A DNA stretch of 64,000 nt from Bacteroidota bacterium (GTDB taxonomy: Bacteria; Bacteroidota; Bacteroidia; Bacteroidales; Dysgonomonadaceae): contig JAEWGM010000043.1 in NCBI GenBank assembly GCA_023388315.1, forward strand, positions 124,001 to 188,000. The letters are read 5' to 3'. This document shows positions 25,670-35,100 of the stretch, piece after piece. The position numbers and the translations under genes are program-made. The first letter of the stretch is position 1. Each line of letters starts with the position of its first letter. The notes beneath the pieces are model-generated. The model searched no databases and was not told the origin of the DNA. It saw nothing but the letters and a program-made list of their open reading frames with translations.

Positions 25670-27496
25670 TTAACTTTCTGGGAAGAGCTTTTTGATGAGA
25701 TCGTGGCGGTTCATCTTTTTTAACTCGCTGATAATTTGACGTTTGTTCTTTTTGTCGTACCAGAAAAAGAATTGGCGTTGCGCGTTTTTTTGTGATGCTG
25801 TTTTGGCGGTATACACTTTTTCCAGCGTATAGGGATGGTAGCCGGTGTAGTAAATTTCGGTGGCGAGCGTCATGGGAGATGGCGTGAAATCCTGAATTTG
25901 TTCCAATCTGAAGTTCAGGTTTTTGGTGATGGCAGCCAATTCCGCCATATCTTCTTCGGTGCAGCCGGGATGCGACGAAATGAAATAAGGAATCAATTGC
26001 TGATTGAGTTTGGCCTTTTTATTCTCTTCGTCGAAAATCTTTTTAAATTGATGAAACTGGCTAAATGATGGTTTCCGCATCACATTTAGCGTTTGATCTG
26101 AGGTGTGTTCGGGAGCCACTTTCAACCGCCCCGAAACGTGTTTTTGAATAAGCTCTCGAGTGTATTGACGTGTGGATTGGTTGGTTTTTTCGTCGTTGCT
26201 TTTGTGCAGCAACATATCGTAACGCACGCCGCTTCCGATAAATGATTTTTTTACGCCCGGCAGCGCGTCCACAGAGCGGTAAATGTCCAACAGATCGGAA
26301 TGGTCTGTGTTTAAGTTGGGACAAATCTTGGGATGGATGCACGAGGGACGCTTGCATTTTTCGCAAATTTTCAGGTCGCGACCGCACATTTTGTACATAT
26401 TTGCCGATGGGCCGCCCAAATCGCTGATGTAGCCTTTAAAATCGGGCATTTCTGTAATTTTTTTCACTTCGCTGATAATGGACTCTTTGGAGCGCGAAGC
26501 GATAAATTTGCCCTGATGCGCCGAGATGGTGCAAAAGGCGCATCCGCCAAAACAGCCCCGATGCAGATTTACCGAAAATTTAATCATTTCGTAGGCCGAA
26601 ATGTGTTTGTTTTTATATTTGGGGTGAGGCAGGCGAGTGTAGGGCAACGCGAACGAGGCGTCAATCTCCTTTTCCGTCATTGGTGGAAAAGGCGGGTTTA
26701 CCACGAGTGTTTTGTCGTCCACATCCTGCAAAATACGCGAAGCGTGGAGCAAATTGGATTGTTCTTCCACCACACGGAAGTTTTTGGCTTGTTTGAGTTT
26801 GTCTTTAACGCACTCTTCATGAGAAAATAGGCGAATATCATTACCCGAAACGTTTTTTGGCACGTGATTTTTGTGAACCAAAAACGCCGTTTGCGGTACG
26901 TCTTTTATTTCAGTAAGCGGTTTGCCGTTGTGCATGTCGCGCACAATCCGCGTGAGCGGAAGTTCGCCCATACCATACACCAGCAAATCGGCACTGGTAT
27001 CGGCAAGAATGGTTTTTTGAAGCGAGTCGTTCCAATAATCGTAGTGAGTAACACGCCGCAACGATGCTTCCACCCCTCCGATAAGAAGTGGAACATCGGG
27101 GTAAAGCCTTTTTAAAATTCTTGAGTAAACCGTAACCGCGCGATCGGGGCGCATGTCGGCCCTCCCGTCTGGCGTATATGCATCGTTGGAGCGCAAGCGC
27201 TTGTTGGCGGTGTAGTGGTTTATCATTGAGTCCATTACGCCGGCGGTGACGGCAAAAAACATGCGTGGAACACCCAGCTTTTTAAAATCGCGCAAATCGT
27301 CTCGCCAATTGGGCTGCGGTACAATTGCCACGCGCAGTCCCAGGTTTTCCAGCAACCGCCCAATTACCGCCGTGCCAAACGATGGATGATCGATATACGC
27401 GTCGCCCGAAAACAGAATCACATCCACATAATCCCATCCGCGCAGGTTTATTTCCTTTTGCGTTGTGGGAAGAAAATCAGTGAGTTGTGGTGTCAT
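25670..27496 (-). CDS. YgiQ-family radical SAM protein
   Basis: About 608 residues from ATG 27496 (MTPQLTDFLPTTQKEINLRGWDYVDVILFSG), the usual family opening; an in-frame GTG at 27541 would add 15 residues. The radical SAM cluster motif is CFGGCAFCTISAHQG; a second Cys set MCGRDLKICEKCKRPSCIHPKICPN is a family hallmark that may hold another cluster. The C-terminus has KVAPEHTSDQTLNVMRKPS and HPGCTEEDMAELA. Substrate unknown. Confidence 0.92.
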   Translation of the reverse strand: MTPQLTDFLPTTQKEINLRGWDYVDVILFSGDAYIDHPSFGTAVIGRLLENLGLRVAIVPQPNWRDDLRDFKKLGVPRMFFAVTAGVMDSMINHYTANKRLRSNDAYTPDGRADMRPDRAVTVYSRILKRLYPDVPLLIGGVEASLRRVTHYDYWNDSLQKTILADTSADLLVYGMGELPLTRIVRDMHNGKPLTEIKDVPQTAFLVHKNHVPKNVSGNDIRLFSHEECVKDKLKQAKNFRVVEEQSNLLHASRILQDVDDKTLVVNPPFPPMTEKEIDASFALPYTRLPHPKYKNKHISAYEMIKFSVNLHRGCFGGCAFCTISAHQGKFIASRSKESIISEVKKITEMPDFKGYISDLGGPSANMYKMCGRDLKICEKCKRPSCIHPKICPNLNTDHSDLLDIYRSVDALPGVKKSFIGSGVRYDMLLHKSNDEKTNQSTRQYTRELIQKHVSGRLKVAPEHTSDQTLNVMRKPSFSQFHQFKKIFDEENKKAKLNQQLIPYFISSHPGCTEEDMAELAAITKNLNFRLEQIQDFTPSPMTLATEIYYTGYHPYTLEKVYTAKTASQKNAQRQFFFWYDKKNKRQIISELKKMNRHDLIKKLFPES

Positions 27497-27599
27497 TGAA
27501 ACGTAACGGGTTTTGACGTGAATATGCACTTTGCGTGACACAAATTACGCAATAAATAATGAAATAGTCAAATGGAGGCTTTAATTTCAGGTTGTCGGA

Positions 27600-29306
27600 T
27601 TAATTATCTTCTATCATCTCCATCAACTGCGTAGCCCGTTCAACCGCCGCGTGAATGTGTGAGCATATATTCTCTTCTCCCACAATGTAAGGAATTTTTG
27701 ATTTATAAAGGCTCGCGTGAACCGCATCGTTCACACCCGAAAGGATGATTTGAATTTTCTCTTTTTGGGAGTTTTCGCAAAGATTTTCAAGGTTATACAA
27801 CCCGGTGGAATCGATAAACGGAACTTTCCGCATACGAATAATGCGGATGTGCGCTTTTTCGCCTATTTCGCGCATAATATCATCAAACTTATTGGCTACG
27901 CCAAAGAAAAACGGCCCGTCAATTTCATACACTTCCACGCCTTTGGGCAAATGCAGCACTTCGTTATCGAGGCTGCCGGAATGCGATTCCACTTCTTTCG
28001 CCATATCCACTTTTCCGGTGGTAACGGAAACTTGTGTGCTTTCTGCCATGCGTTTCAAGAAGAGGAAAACGGCCAGCAGCAATCCCACTTCAATGGCGAT
28101 GGTTAAATCGAAAATAACCGTCAGCAAAAACGTGGTGAGCAACACCGCCAACGTGGACATGGATTCTTTCGCCAGCGATTTAAACGTGCGCCACTCGCTC
28201 ATATTGTACGCCACTACAACCAACACGCCCGCTAGGCAAGCCATGGGAATGTGTTTTGTGAGATCGCCTAAAAACAAGAGAATCAGAAGCAACACCACCG
28301 CGTGAATTAATCCGGCAATGGGTGTGCGCCCGCCGTTGTTGATGTTGGTCATGGTGCGGGCAATGGCTCCTGTGGCGGGAATTCCGCCAAAAAACGGAGT
28401 GATGATATTGGCCGCTCCTTGTGCTATGAGTTCTACGTTGGAGTTATGCCTTGTGCCGATTACGCCATCGGCAACAGTGGCCGACAAAAGCGACTCAATG
28501 GCGCCCAACATCGCAATGGTAAACGCCGAAGGAAAAAGCGTACGAACGCTCTCAAGGCTAAATCCAATCGACTCTACCTGCGGTAATTGGCTTTTTATCT
28601 GGAACCGATCGCCAATGGTTTCGATGCCCGAAATACCCGCGTATTGCTTCAACAGATAAACAGCCACGGTCATAAAAATAATGGCAATAAGCGAACCGGG
28701 AATTTTACTGGAAATTTTGGGCGTTAAAAAAATAATGGCCACACTGAGAACGCCAATGGCCGTTGCCCACCAGTTAATTGTACCGAACTGCTGAAAATAA
28801 ACAGCCCATTTGGCAAAAAAATCGGAAGGCACTTTGTCGATATTCAACCCAAACAAATCTTTTATCTGTGTAGAAAAAATAGTGAGCGCGATGCCGCTTG
28901 TGAAACCAACCACAATGGGGTAGGGAATGAATTTAATGACGGAGCCCAGTTTTAAAACGCCCATCAATACCAGCATAATTCCCGCCATTACCGTGGCCAT
29001 AGCCAATCCGGTGACGCCGAATTTCTCCACAATTCCGTACACAATTACAATGAACGCGCCGGTGGGCCCGCCAATTTGTACCTTGCTGCCGCCCAGAAAA
29101 GAAATAATAAACCCGGCAATAATGGCGGTTACTATTCCTTTTTCGGGTGTAACTCCCGATGAAATACCAAAAGCAATGGCTAAAGGCAATGCCACAATGC
29201 CCACAATTAACCCCGACATTAAATCGGCGGTAAATTTTTGTTTGTTATATGTTTTTAGAGATAAGAAAAGGGCCGGTTGAAAGTCCTTTAAAAAATTCTT
29301 TTGCAT
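27600..29306 (-). CDS. SulP-family anion transporter with STAS domain
   Basis: About 568 residues from ATG 29306. Ten to twelve membrane segments (residues about 20-430) with the SulP phrases LPLAIAFGISSGVTPEKGIVTAI and GGSKVQIGGPTGAFIVIV, and a C-terminal cytoplasmic STAS domain (about 450-560; KVPFIDSTGLYNLENLC). SulP proteins move sulfate, bicarbonate or dicarboxylates; the substrate cannot be read from sequence. The longer start at 29333 falls in the promoter box. Confidence 0.93.
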   Translation of the reverse strand: MQKNFLKDFQPALFLSLKTYNKQKFTADLMSGLIVGIVALPLAIAFGISSGVTPEKGIVTAIIAGFIISFLGGSKVQIGGPTGAFIVIVYGIVEKFGVTGLAMATVMAGIMLVLMGVLKLGSVIKFIPYPIVVGFTSGIALTIFSTQIKDLFGLNIDKVPSDFFAKWAVYFQQFGTINWWATAIGVLSVAIIFLTPKISSKIPGSLIAIIFMTVAVYLLKQYAGISGIETIGDRFQIKSQLPQVESIGFSLESVRTLFPSAFTIAMLGAIESLLSATVADGVIGTRHNSNVELIAQGAANIITPFFGGIPATGAIARTMTNINNGGRTPIAGLIHAVVLLLILLFLGDLTKHIPMACLAGVLVVVAYNMSEWRTFKSLAKESMSTLAVLLTTFLLTVIFDLTIAIEVGLLLAVFLFLKRMAESTQVSVTTGKVDMAKEVESHSGSLDNEVLHLPKGVEVYEIDGPFFFGVANKFDDIMREIGEKAHIRIIRMRKVPFIDSTGLYNLENLCENSQKEKIQIILSGVNDAVHASLYKSKIPYIVGEENICSHIHAAVERATQLMEMIEDN

Positions 29307-29330
29307 TTCACAGTCTAATAAAATCGACCG

Positions 29331-29338
29331 CAAAAGTA
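29331..29338 (-). promoter_or_regulatory. -7 box TACTTTTG for the SulP gene
   Basis: Overlaps the start of the longer ORF, so ATG 29306 is the real start. Confidence 0.65.
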
Positions 29339-29368
29339 CTAATTAAAAGCGTAATAAAGAAATTTTGA

Positions 29369-30013
29369 TTAAATGGCGCCTTGTTCCACCAGCACGCAAG
29401 CGCGTTCTGTGAGGCGGTCTTCGCCATAAGGGTTGTATCGGACTTTCAGGCTGTTTCCAAAAAGGCTGGCAAACGCGTTGTATGACCAAGCTTTGAAACT
29501 CCCCATAAAAGCATCCACAATGTGGTAGGAGGAGGAGTTCGTTTCCCGATCGACCAACTTCATCAAAAGTTGCCCTTGCGAACGGGTGAGTTTCTTCATT
29601 TTAGGCGTGTAGGTGTCTTTCAAGTGGCCTTCCATACGGTTGAGGTGTTGCTGCCTTGCTTTGTCATCGGGCAGGGTTTCCATATATTCATATGTTTCGG
29701 TAATGATATTGGCGATTTCTTTTGCGTAAGGCAGCGTTTTCTTCACATCGCGAATAAGCTTGGTGTATGCAACCTGCTCTTTTGTGGTTCTGAACCGCAA
29801 GGGCGAGTACTTAACGAAATCGCTTAACCACATGCAGGCCACCGTGTCGTTTCCCATAATTACTGCCGGATAAATATTCGGCAAAAGATAAATGGTTGAC
29901 GCGGGCGGTTGATTGTCGGAACCGGCGCTAGCCATGTAAACATCCTGCGCCTTCATCTGAACAGATAAAAGCGTGAACAGGAGTATCAGTGCTATGTGGA
30001 CAATTCTTTTCAT
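29369..30013 (-). CDS. DUF4294-family secreted protein
   Basis: 214 residues, signal peptide ending SVQMKAQ. The core VIMGNDTVACMWLSDFVKYSPLRF and RDVKKTLPYAKEIANIITETYEYMETLP are DUF4294 hallmarks, with a C-terminal half (KLTRSQGQLLMKLVDRETNSSSYHIVDAFMGSFKAWSYNAFASLFG) that is well conserved in Bacteroidales. Function unknown; periplasmic or outer-membrane associated by signal. The leader RNA would be only a few bases long, judging by the -7 box 11 bp from the ATG. Confidence 0.85.
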   Translation of the reverse strand: MKRIVHIALILLFTLLSVQMKAQDVYMASAGSDNQPPASTIYLLPNIYPAVIMGNDTVACMWLSDFVKYSPLRFRTTKEQVAYTKLIRDVKKTLPYAKEIANIITETYEYMETLPDDKARQQHLNRMEGHLKDTYTPKMKKLTRSQGQLLMKLVDRETNSSSYHIVDAFMGSFKAWSYNAFASLFGNSLKVRYNPYGEDRLTERACVLVEQGAI

Positions 30014-30023
30014 AATACCGTCA

Positions 30024-30031
30024 CAAAGATA
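30024..30031 (-). promoter_or_regulatory. -7 box TATCTTTG for the DUF4294 gene
   Basis: Ends 10 bp before the ATG, implying a nearly leaderless mRNA. Confidence 0.65.
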
Positions 30032-30194
30032 AGGGCATTGTTTTATTCCGAAATAAGAAATCTCGTTAACTGTAGTTAATTAATTGTCGAGTTTAGAGAA
30101 TGTTAAGCTAAATTTTCGGAAAAAAGTGGCAAGAAATCACTCATTCAAGCAAAAAAAGGAGAAGAATTTTGCCTGTTTTTCAGATAAATAAAAC

Positions 30195-30202
30195 TAACTT
30201 TG
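30195..30202 (+). promoter_or_regulatory. -7 box TAACTTTG for the acyl-CoA ligase gene
   Basis: Lies downstream of an in-frame ATG at 30169, so translation must begin at ATG 30229. Confidence 0.65.
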
Positions 30203-30228
30203 GGGGAATCATAAAAATATCGCAGAGA

Positions 30229-32034
30229 ATGGGTTATCATCATCTAGGAGAGTTAATACACGCAAGAAGTCTTAAATATAAGAATAAAACGGCTTTAAAA
30301 TATCAATTGAATAGTGGCGCGTGGGTGAATATGCCGTGGCACGAGTTTTCCGATAAAATTATGAAAACCGCGCAGGCAATGGCCGAAATGGGGATTCAGC
30401 CCAAAAGCAACATCGGCATTTATTCGCAGAATATGGCAAAATACCTCATCACCGACTTTGCCGCGTATGCCAACACCGCGGTGATGGTGCCGATGTATGC
30501 CACGGCTTCGCCTTCGCAAGTGGAATATATTGTGAACGACGCACAAATTGAAGTGGTTTTCGTGGGCGAGCAATTTCAATATAACAACGCGTATAAAGTT
30601 CAGCAGGAAAGTTCGGTTTTGAAGAAACTCATTGTGTTTGACAGAGAGGTAGTGCTGAAACCGGAGGATAAGACATCGGTATATTTTGATGATTTTATTA
30701 CCACGGGTGACAATTCCGAATCGTTGGCGCTGGTAACCGCGCGTATCAAACATTTGAATGATACTGATTTGGCCACCATTATCTACACATCGGGCACCAC
30801 AGGTGAACCAAAAGGCGTGATGCTCACACACAAAAATTACCTGCAAGCATTTAAAATACATGATATCCGCTTAACGCGACTGTCTGATAAAGACCTCTCA
30901 ATGTGCTTTTTACCCCTCACGCATATTTTTGAAAAAGCGTGGACATATTATTGTTTGCACAAAGGAATAACCATTGCCATTAACCGCGACCCGACAAAAA
31001 TTCAGCAAACCATCAAACAAATCCGGCCCACGCTAATGAGCAACGTACCGCGGTTTTGGGAGAAGGTGTATGACGGAATTCAGGAGAAAATTGAAACTTC
31101 GAGCGGTTTCTTGAAATGGCTTTTTGAAGACAGTGTGAAAACCGGCAAAAAACACAACCTTACATATAAAAACGAGGGCAAAAAACCGCCCTTGGGCAAT
31201 AGCATTAAGTTTTTTATCTACAAATTCACCATTTATTTTCTCATTAAAAAAGTGGTGGGGATTGATCGTGGAAACTTCTTTCCCGTGGCGGGTGCGCCTT
31301 TGTCTGACAAGATCAACGAGTTTTTGCAATCCATTGATGTACACATTATTTACGGTTACGGCCTTTCGGAAACTACGGCTTCGGTAAGTTGTTTCCCCGC
31401 GAAAGGTTTCCGCATCGGCACCGTGGGCAAAGTGATGCCGGAGGTGGAAGTGAAAATTGGCGGGAACAACGAGATTTTAGTGAAAGGCGACACCGTGATG
31501 AGCGGATATTACAACAAACCCGATGAAACAAATGCCGCTTTCACCGATGATGGCTATTTTAAAACCGGCGACGCAGGGCAATTGACCGAAAACAATGAAA
31601 TCATCTTAACCGAAAGAATAAAAGACCTTTACAAAACTTCGAACGGCAAATACATTGCGCCGCAAATGATTGAAACGCGGCTCACGGAAGACAAATTCAT
31701 AGATCAAGTGGCCGTTATTGGCGATGAACGCAAGTTTGTGAGCGCGCTCATTGTTCCCAATTTTGAGAAGTTGAGGGAATACGCCGATGAAAATCAGATA
31801 ACATATACATCCAATGAGGATTTGGTAAACAATAAATTCATTCACGATTATGTTTTCGGAAGAATAGAACTTCTACAAGCGCAATTCACATCGTATGAAA
31901 AAGTGAAGAAAATCGCCCTCCTTCCGCATCCGTTCACTATGGAGTCGGGAGAACTTACCAATACGCTTAAGTTGAGGCGAAAAATTGTGCTTGAGCACTA
32001 TGCCGATGTCATTGAAACTATGTACAAAGAGTAA
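30229..32034 (+). CDS. Long-chain acyl-CoA synthetase (AMP-forming)
   Basis: About 601 residues from ATG 30229 (MGYHHLGELIHARSLKYKNK). Activates fatty acids to acyl-CoA through an acyl-adenylate. Motifs in order: ATIIYTSGTTGEPKGVMLTHKNY (P-loop-like A3), VHIIYGYGLSETTASVSCFPA, DDGYFKTGDAGQL and ERIKDLYKTSNGKYIAPQMIE (the last carrying the hinge). Close to the FadD15/long-chain group by its insert SVKTGKKHNLTYKNEG. Monocistronic, followed by a 127-bp gap with the leuS promoter. Confidence 0.93.
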   Translation: MGYHHLGELIHARSLKYKNKTALKYQLNSGAWVNMPWHEFSDKIMKTAQAMAEMGIQPKSNIGIYSQNMAKYLITDFAAYANTAVMVPMYATASPSQVEYIVNDAQIEVVFVGEQFQYNNAYKVQQESSVLKKLIVFDREVVLKPEDKTSVYFDDFITTGDNSESLALVTARIKHLNDTDLATIIYTSGTTGEPKGVMLTHKNYLQAFKIHDIRLTRLSDKDLSMCFLPLTHIFEKAWTYYCLHKGITIAINRDPTKIQQTIKQIRPTLMSNVPRFWEKVYDGIQEKIETSSGFLKWLFEDSVKTGKKHNLTYKNEGKKPPLGNSIKFFIYKFTIYFLIKKVVGIDRGNFFPVAGAPLSDKINEFLQSIDVHIIYGYGLSETTASVSCFPAKGFRIGTVGKVMPEVEVKIGGNNEILVKGDTVMSGYYNKPDETNAAFTDDGYFKTGDAGQLTENNEIILTERIKDLYKTSNGKYIAPQMIETRLTEDKFIDQVAVIGDERKFVSALIVPNFEKLREYADENQITYTSNEDLVNNKFIHDYVFGRIELLQAQFTSYEKVKKIALLPHPFTMESGELTNTLKLRRKIVLEHYADVIETMYKE

Positions 32035-32128
32035 AATTGCTTCATAAACAGCGCGAAAGAGATTAAACCAACCTATTTGTACTCGTAAAACTCAACGCCT
32101 TAAAGGCTGAATTTGAGAAGTTTTTTGC

Positions 32129-32136
32129 TATCTTTG
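32129..32136 (+). promoter_or_regulatory. -7 box TATCTTTG for leuS
   Basis: 26 bp upstream of the leuS ATG. Confidence 0.7.
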
Positions 32137-32161
32137 CACCGTTTTTTAAAAGGCAAAGAAG

Positions 32162-35100
32162 ATGGATTACAATTTCGGAGAAATCGAGAAAAGATGGCAA
32201 CAGTATTGGGTTGACCATCAAACCTATAAAGTTACAGAAGACACATCAAAACCTAAGTTTTACGTGCTGGATATGTTCCCATACCCATCGGGAGCAGGGT
32301 TGCACGTAGGGCATCCGCTGGGGTACATCGCATCCGATATTTATTCAAGATACAAACGGCTCAAAGGCTTCAACGTTCTGCACCCGATGGGATACGACGC
32401 ATACGGGCTTCCCGCCGAACAATATGCGATTCAAACGGGTCAACATCCTGCCATTACCACCAAGAACAATATTGCCCGTTATCGCGAGCAATTAGATAAA
32501 ATAGGTTTTTCATACGACTGGAGCCGCGAGGTGCAAACCTGCGACCCGCACTACTATAAATGGACGCAATGGGCGTTCATTAAAATGTTCCATTCCTATT
32601 ATTGCAACCAAGTGCAGCAAGCAAGGCCCATTTCGGAACTGGTTGAAGCCTTTTCTCAGCAAGGAACTTTCGGATTAAACGTGGCGGAAACCAAACCTCT
32701 GAACTTCACTGCGGATGAGTGGAATGCCAAATCGGAAAAAGAACAACAAGAAATCTTGATGAATTACCGCATTGCCTATCTGGGTGATACTATGGTGAAC
32801 TGGTGCCCGCAATTGGGTACGGTTCTCGCCAATGACGAAGTCAGCGAAGGTGTTTCCATTCGCGGTGGATTTCCGGTGGAGCAGAAAAAAATGCGTCAGT
32901 GGTGTTTGCGTGTATCGGCCTACGCACAACGCCTACTCGATGGTTTAGATGATGTGGATTGGACAGATTCGCTGAAAGAAACCCAACGCAATTGGATTGG
33001 GAGGAGTGAAGGGGCGGTGATATACCTCCCCCTAACCCCCTCCGATGGAGGGGGAATGTTGACTCATGGAGAAAAAGAGAGTCAAACTCCACGATATTAT
33101 ACTGCCAACAAGGAAGCTTGGCCTTTGCTGCAGCAAAATGCAAAAGAAAACCGAAAATCGTCAACCCCCGCAGAAAATGTTTTGTGGAATAGGCTAAAAG
33201 CAAAACAATTAGGATATAGGTTTAGACGGCAACATCCCATTGAGACGTATATCCCCGATTTTGTTTGTCTGCGTAAAAAATTGATCGTAGAAGTAGATGG
33301 CGGATACCATCTTGGCAAAGAACAAAAAGAAAGAGATGAAATACGTGATAGTGTTCTTAAGAAAATAGGTTACACTATTTTACGCTTTACCAATGAAGAA
33401 GTGATGGAGGGTGTTGATTGGGTTGTCAATCAAATTTCAAAAAAACTCACGGATCTTCCCGATAACACTTCCGACACATCTAAATCGGAAGATGGTTTCC
33501 CCTCCATTGGAGGGAGCCAGGGGGAGGCAAATGAGGCCATCTCCGTTTTCACCACCCGCCCCGACACCATCTTCGGAGTTACCTTTATGGTACTTGCGCC
33601 CGAAAGCGAGTTGGTTGAACAGCTAACCACCGATGGGCAACGCGCCGAAGTGGACGCTTACATTCAAAAGACAAAAAAACGCACCGAGCGAGAACGCATT
33701 GCTGATAAGTCGGTTACGGGTGTTTTTTCCGGCTCGTATGCAACACATCCTTTTACGGGTGAGCCGCTGCCCATTTGGATTTCCGATTATGTGTTGGCCG
33801 GTTACGGAACAGGCGCCATTATGGCCGTTCCCGCACATGATAGCCGCGACTATGCCTTTGCGCGGCACTTTAATTTGCCCATTGTTCCGCTCATTGAAGG
33901 GTGCGATGTGTCGGAAGAAAGTTTCGATGCCAAAGAAGGCATTATGATTAATTCCGGCTTTTTAAACGGCCTTACTGTGGAAGAAGCCATTCCGGCAGCC
34001 ATCAATGAAATAGAAAAAAGAGAACTCGGATATCGCAGGATCAATTTCCGCTTGCGCGATGCCATTTTCAGTCGCCAACGTTATTGGGGCGAACCGTTTC
34101 CCATCTATTACAAAGACGGTATGCCTTATACAATAGATGAAAGCGACCTGCCACTGGAACTTCCGGAGGTGGATAAATTTCTGCCTACCGAAACGGGCGA
34201 GCCGCCGTTGGGGCGTGCGGAGGATTGGAATTACCTCCCCCCAACCCCCTCCACAGGAGGGGGAGGTAACCTTGATAAAGGTACATCGCAGTCATCCCCC
34301 TCCCTTGTGGAGAGGGCCGGGGAGGGGTTGGCTTACCCCCTCGAACTTTCCACTATGCCAGGTTTTGCCGGTTCATCGGCTTACTATTTGCGTTATATGG
34401 ACCCGCAAAACAACAACGCGCTGGTTTCGGTGGAAGCGAACCAATATTGGCGAAATGTAGATTTGTACATCGGAGGAACCGAGCATGCTACCGGTCACTT
34501 GATTTACAGCCGCTTTTGGAATAAATTTCTTTTCGATTTGGGCGTTTCGTGCGAGCAGGAGCCTTACAAAAAACTAGTAAACCAAGGGATGATTCAAGGG
34601 CGAAGCAATTTTGTGTATCGCGTTAAAGACACCAACACGTTTGTTTCTCTCCACTTAAAAGACAATTACGATGTTACCCCCATTCACGTGGATGTAAATA
34701 TAGTGCACAACGATGTGTTGGATATCGAGGCTTTCCGCAATTGGAACCCCGAATATAAAAACGCGGAATTTATTTTGGAAGATGGAAAGTACATTTGCGG
34801 TTGGGCAATTGAGAAAATGTCAAAATCTATGTTCAACGTGGTGAACCCCGATGACATTATCGAAAAATACGGTGCCGATACGCTGCGCCTGTATGAAATG
34901 TTCCTCGGCCCGTTGGAACTTTCCAAACCGTGGGACACGAACGGAATTGACGGAGTGCATCGTTTCTTGCGTAAATTGTGGAATTTATTCTATACGGATG
35001 GGGAGTTTTCGGTTTCCGATGAAGCGCCCACCAAAGAAGAATTGAAATCGCTGCACAAACTCATCAAAAAAGTATCGTCAGATATCGAAAACTTCTCGTT

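Noticed and set aside
33066..33200. Small ORF in a shifted frame starting ATG 33066 (MEKKRVKLHD)
   Set aside because: It overlaps the well-matched DUF559 frame, resembles no family, and soon ends.
33025..33527. Intein in LeuRS
   Set aside because: No Cys/Ser at the upstream junction (sequence runs GAVIYLPL) and no terminal His-Asn before Cys/Ser/Thr at the downstream one (GEANEAIS); no Hint-domain blocks. The domain is DUF559 alone.
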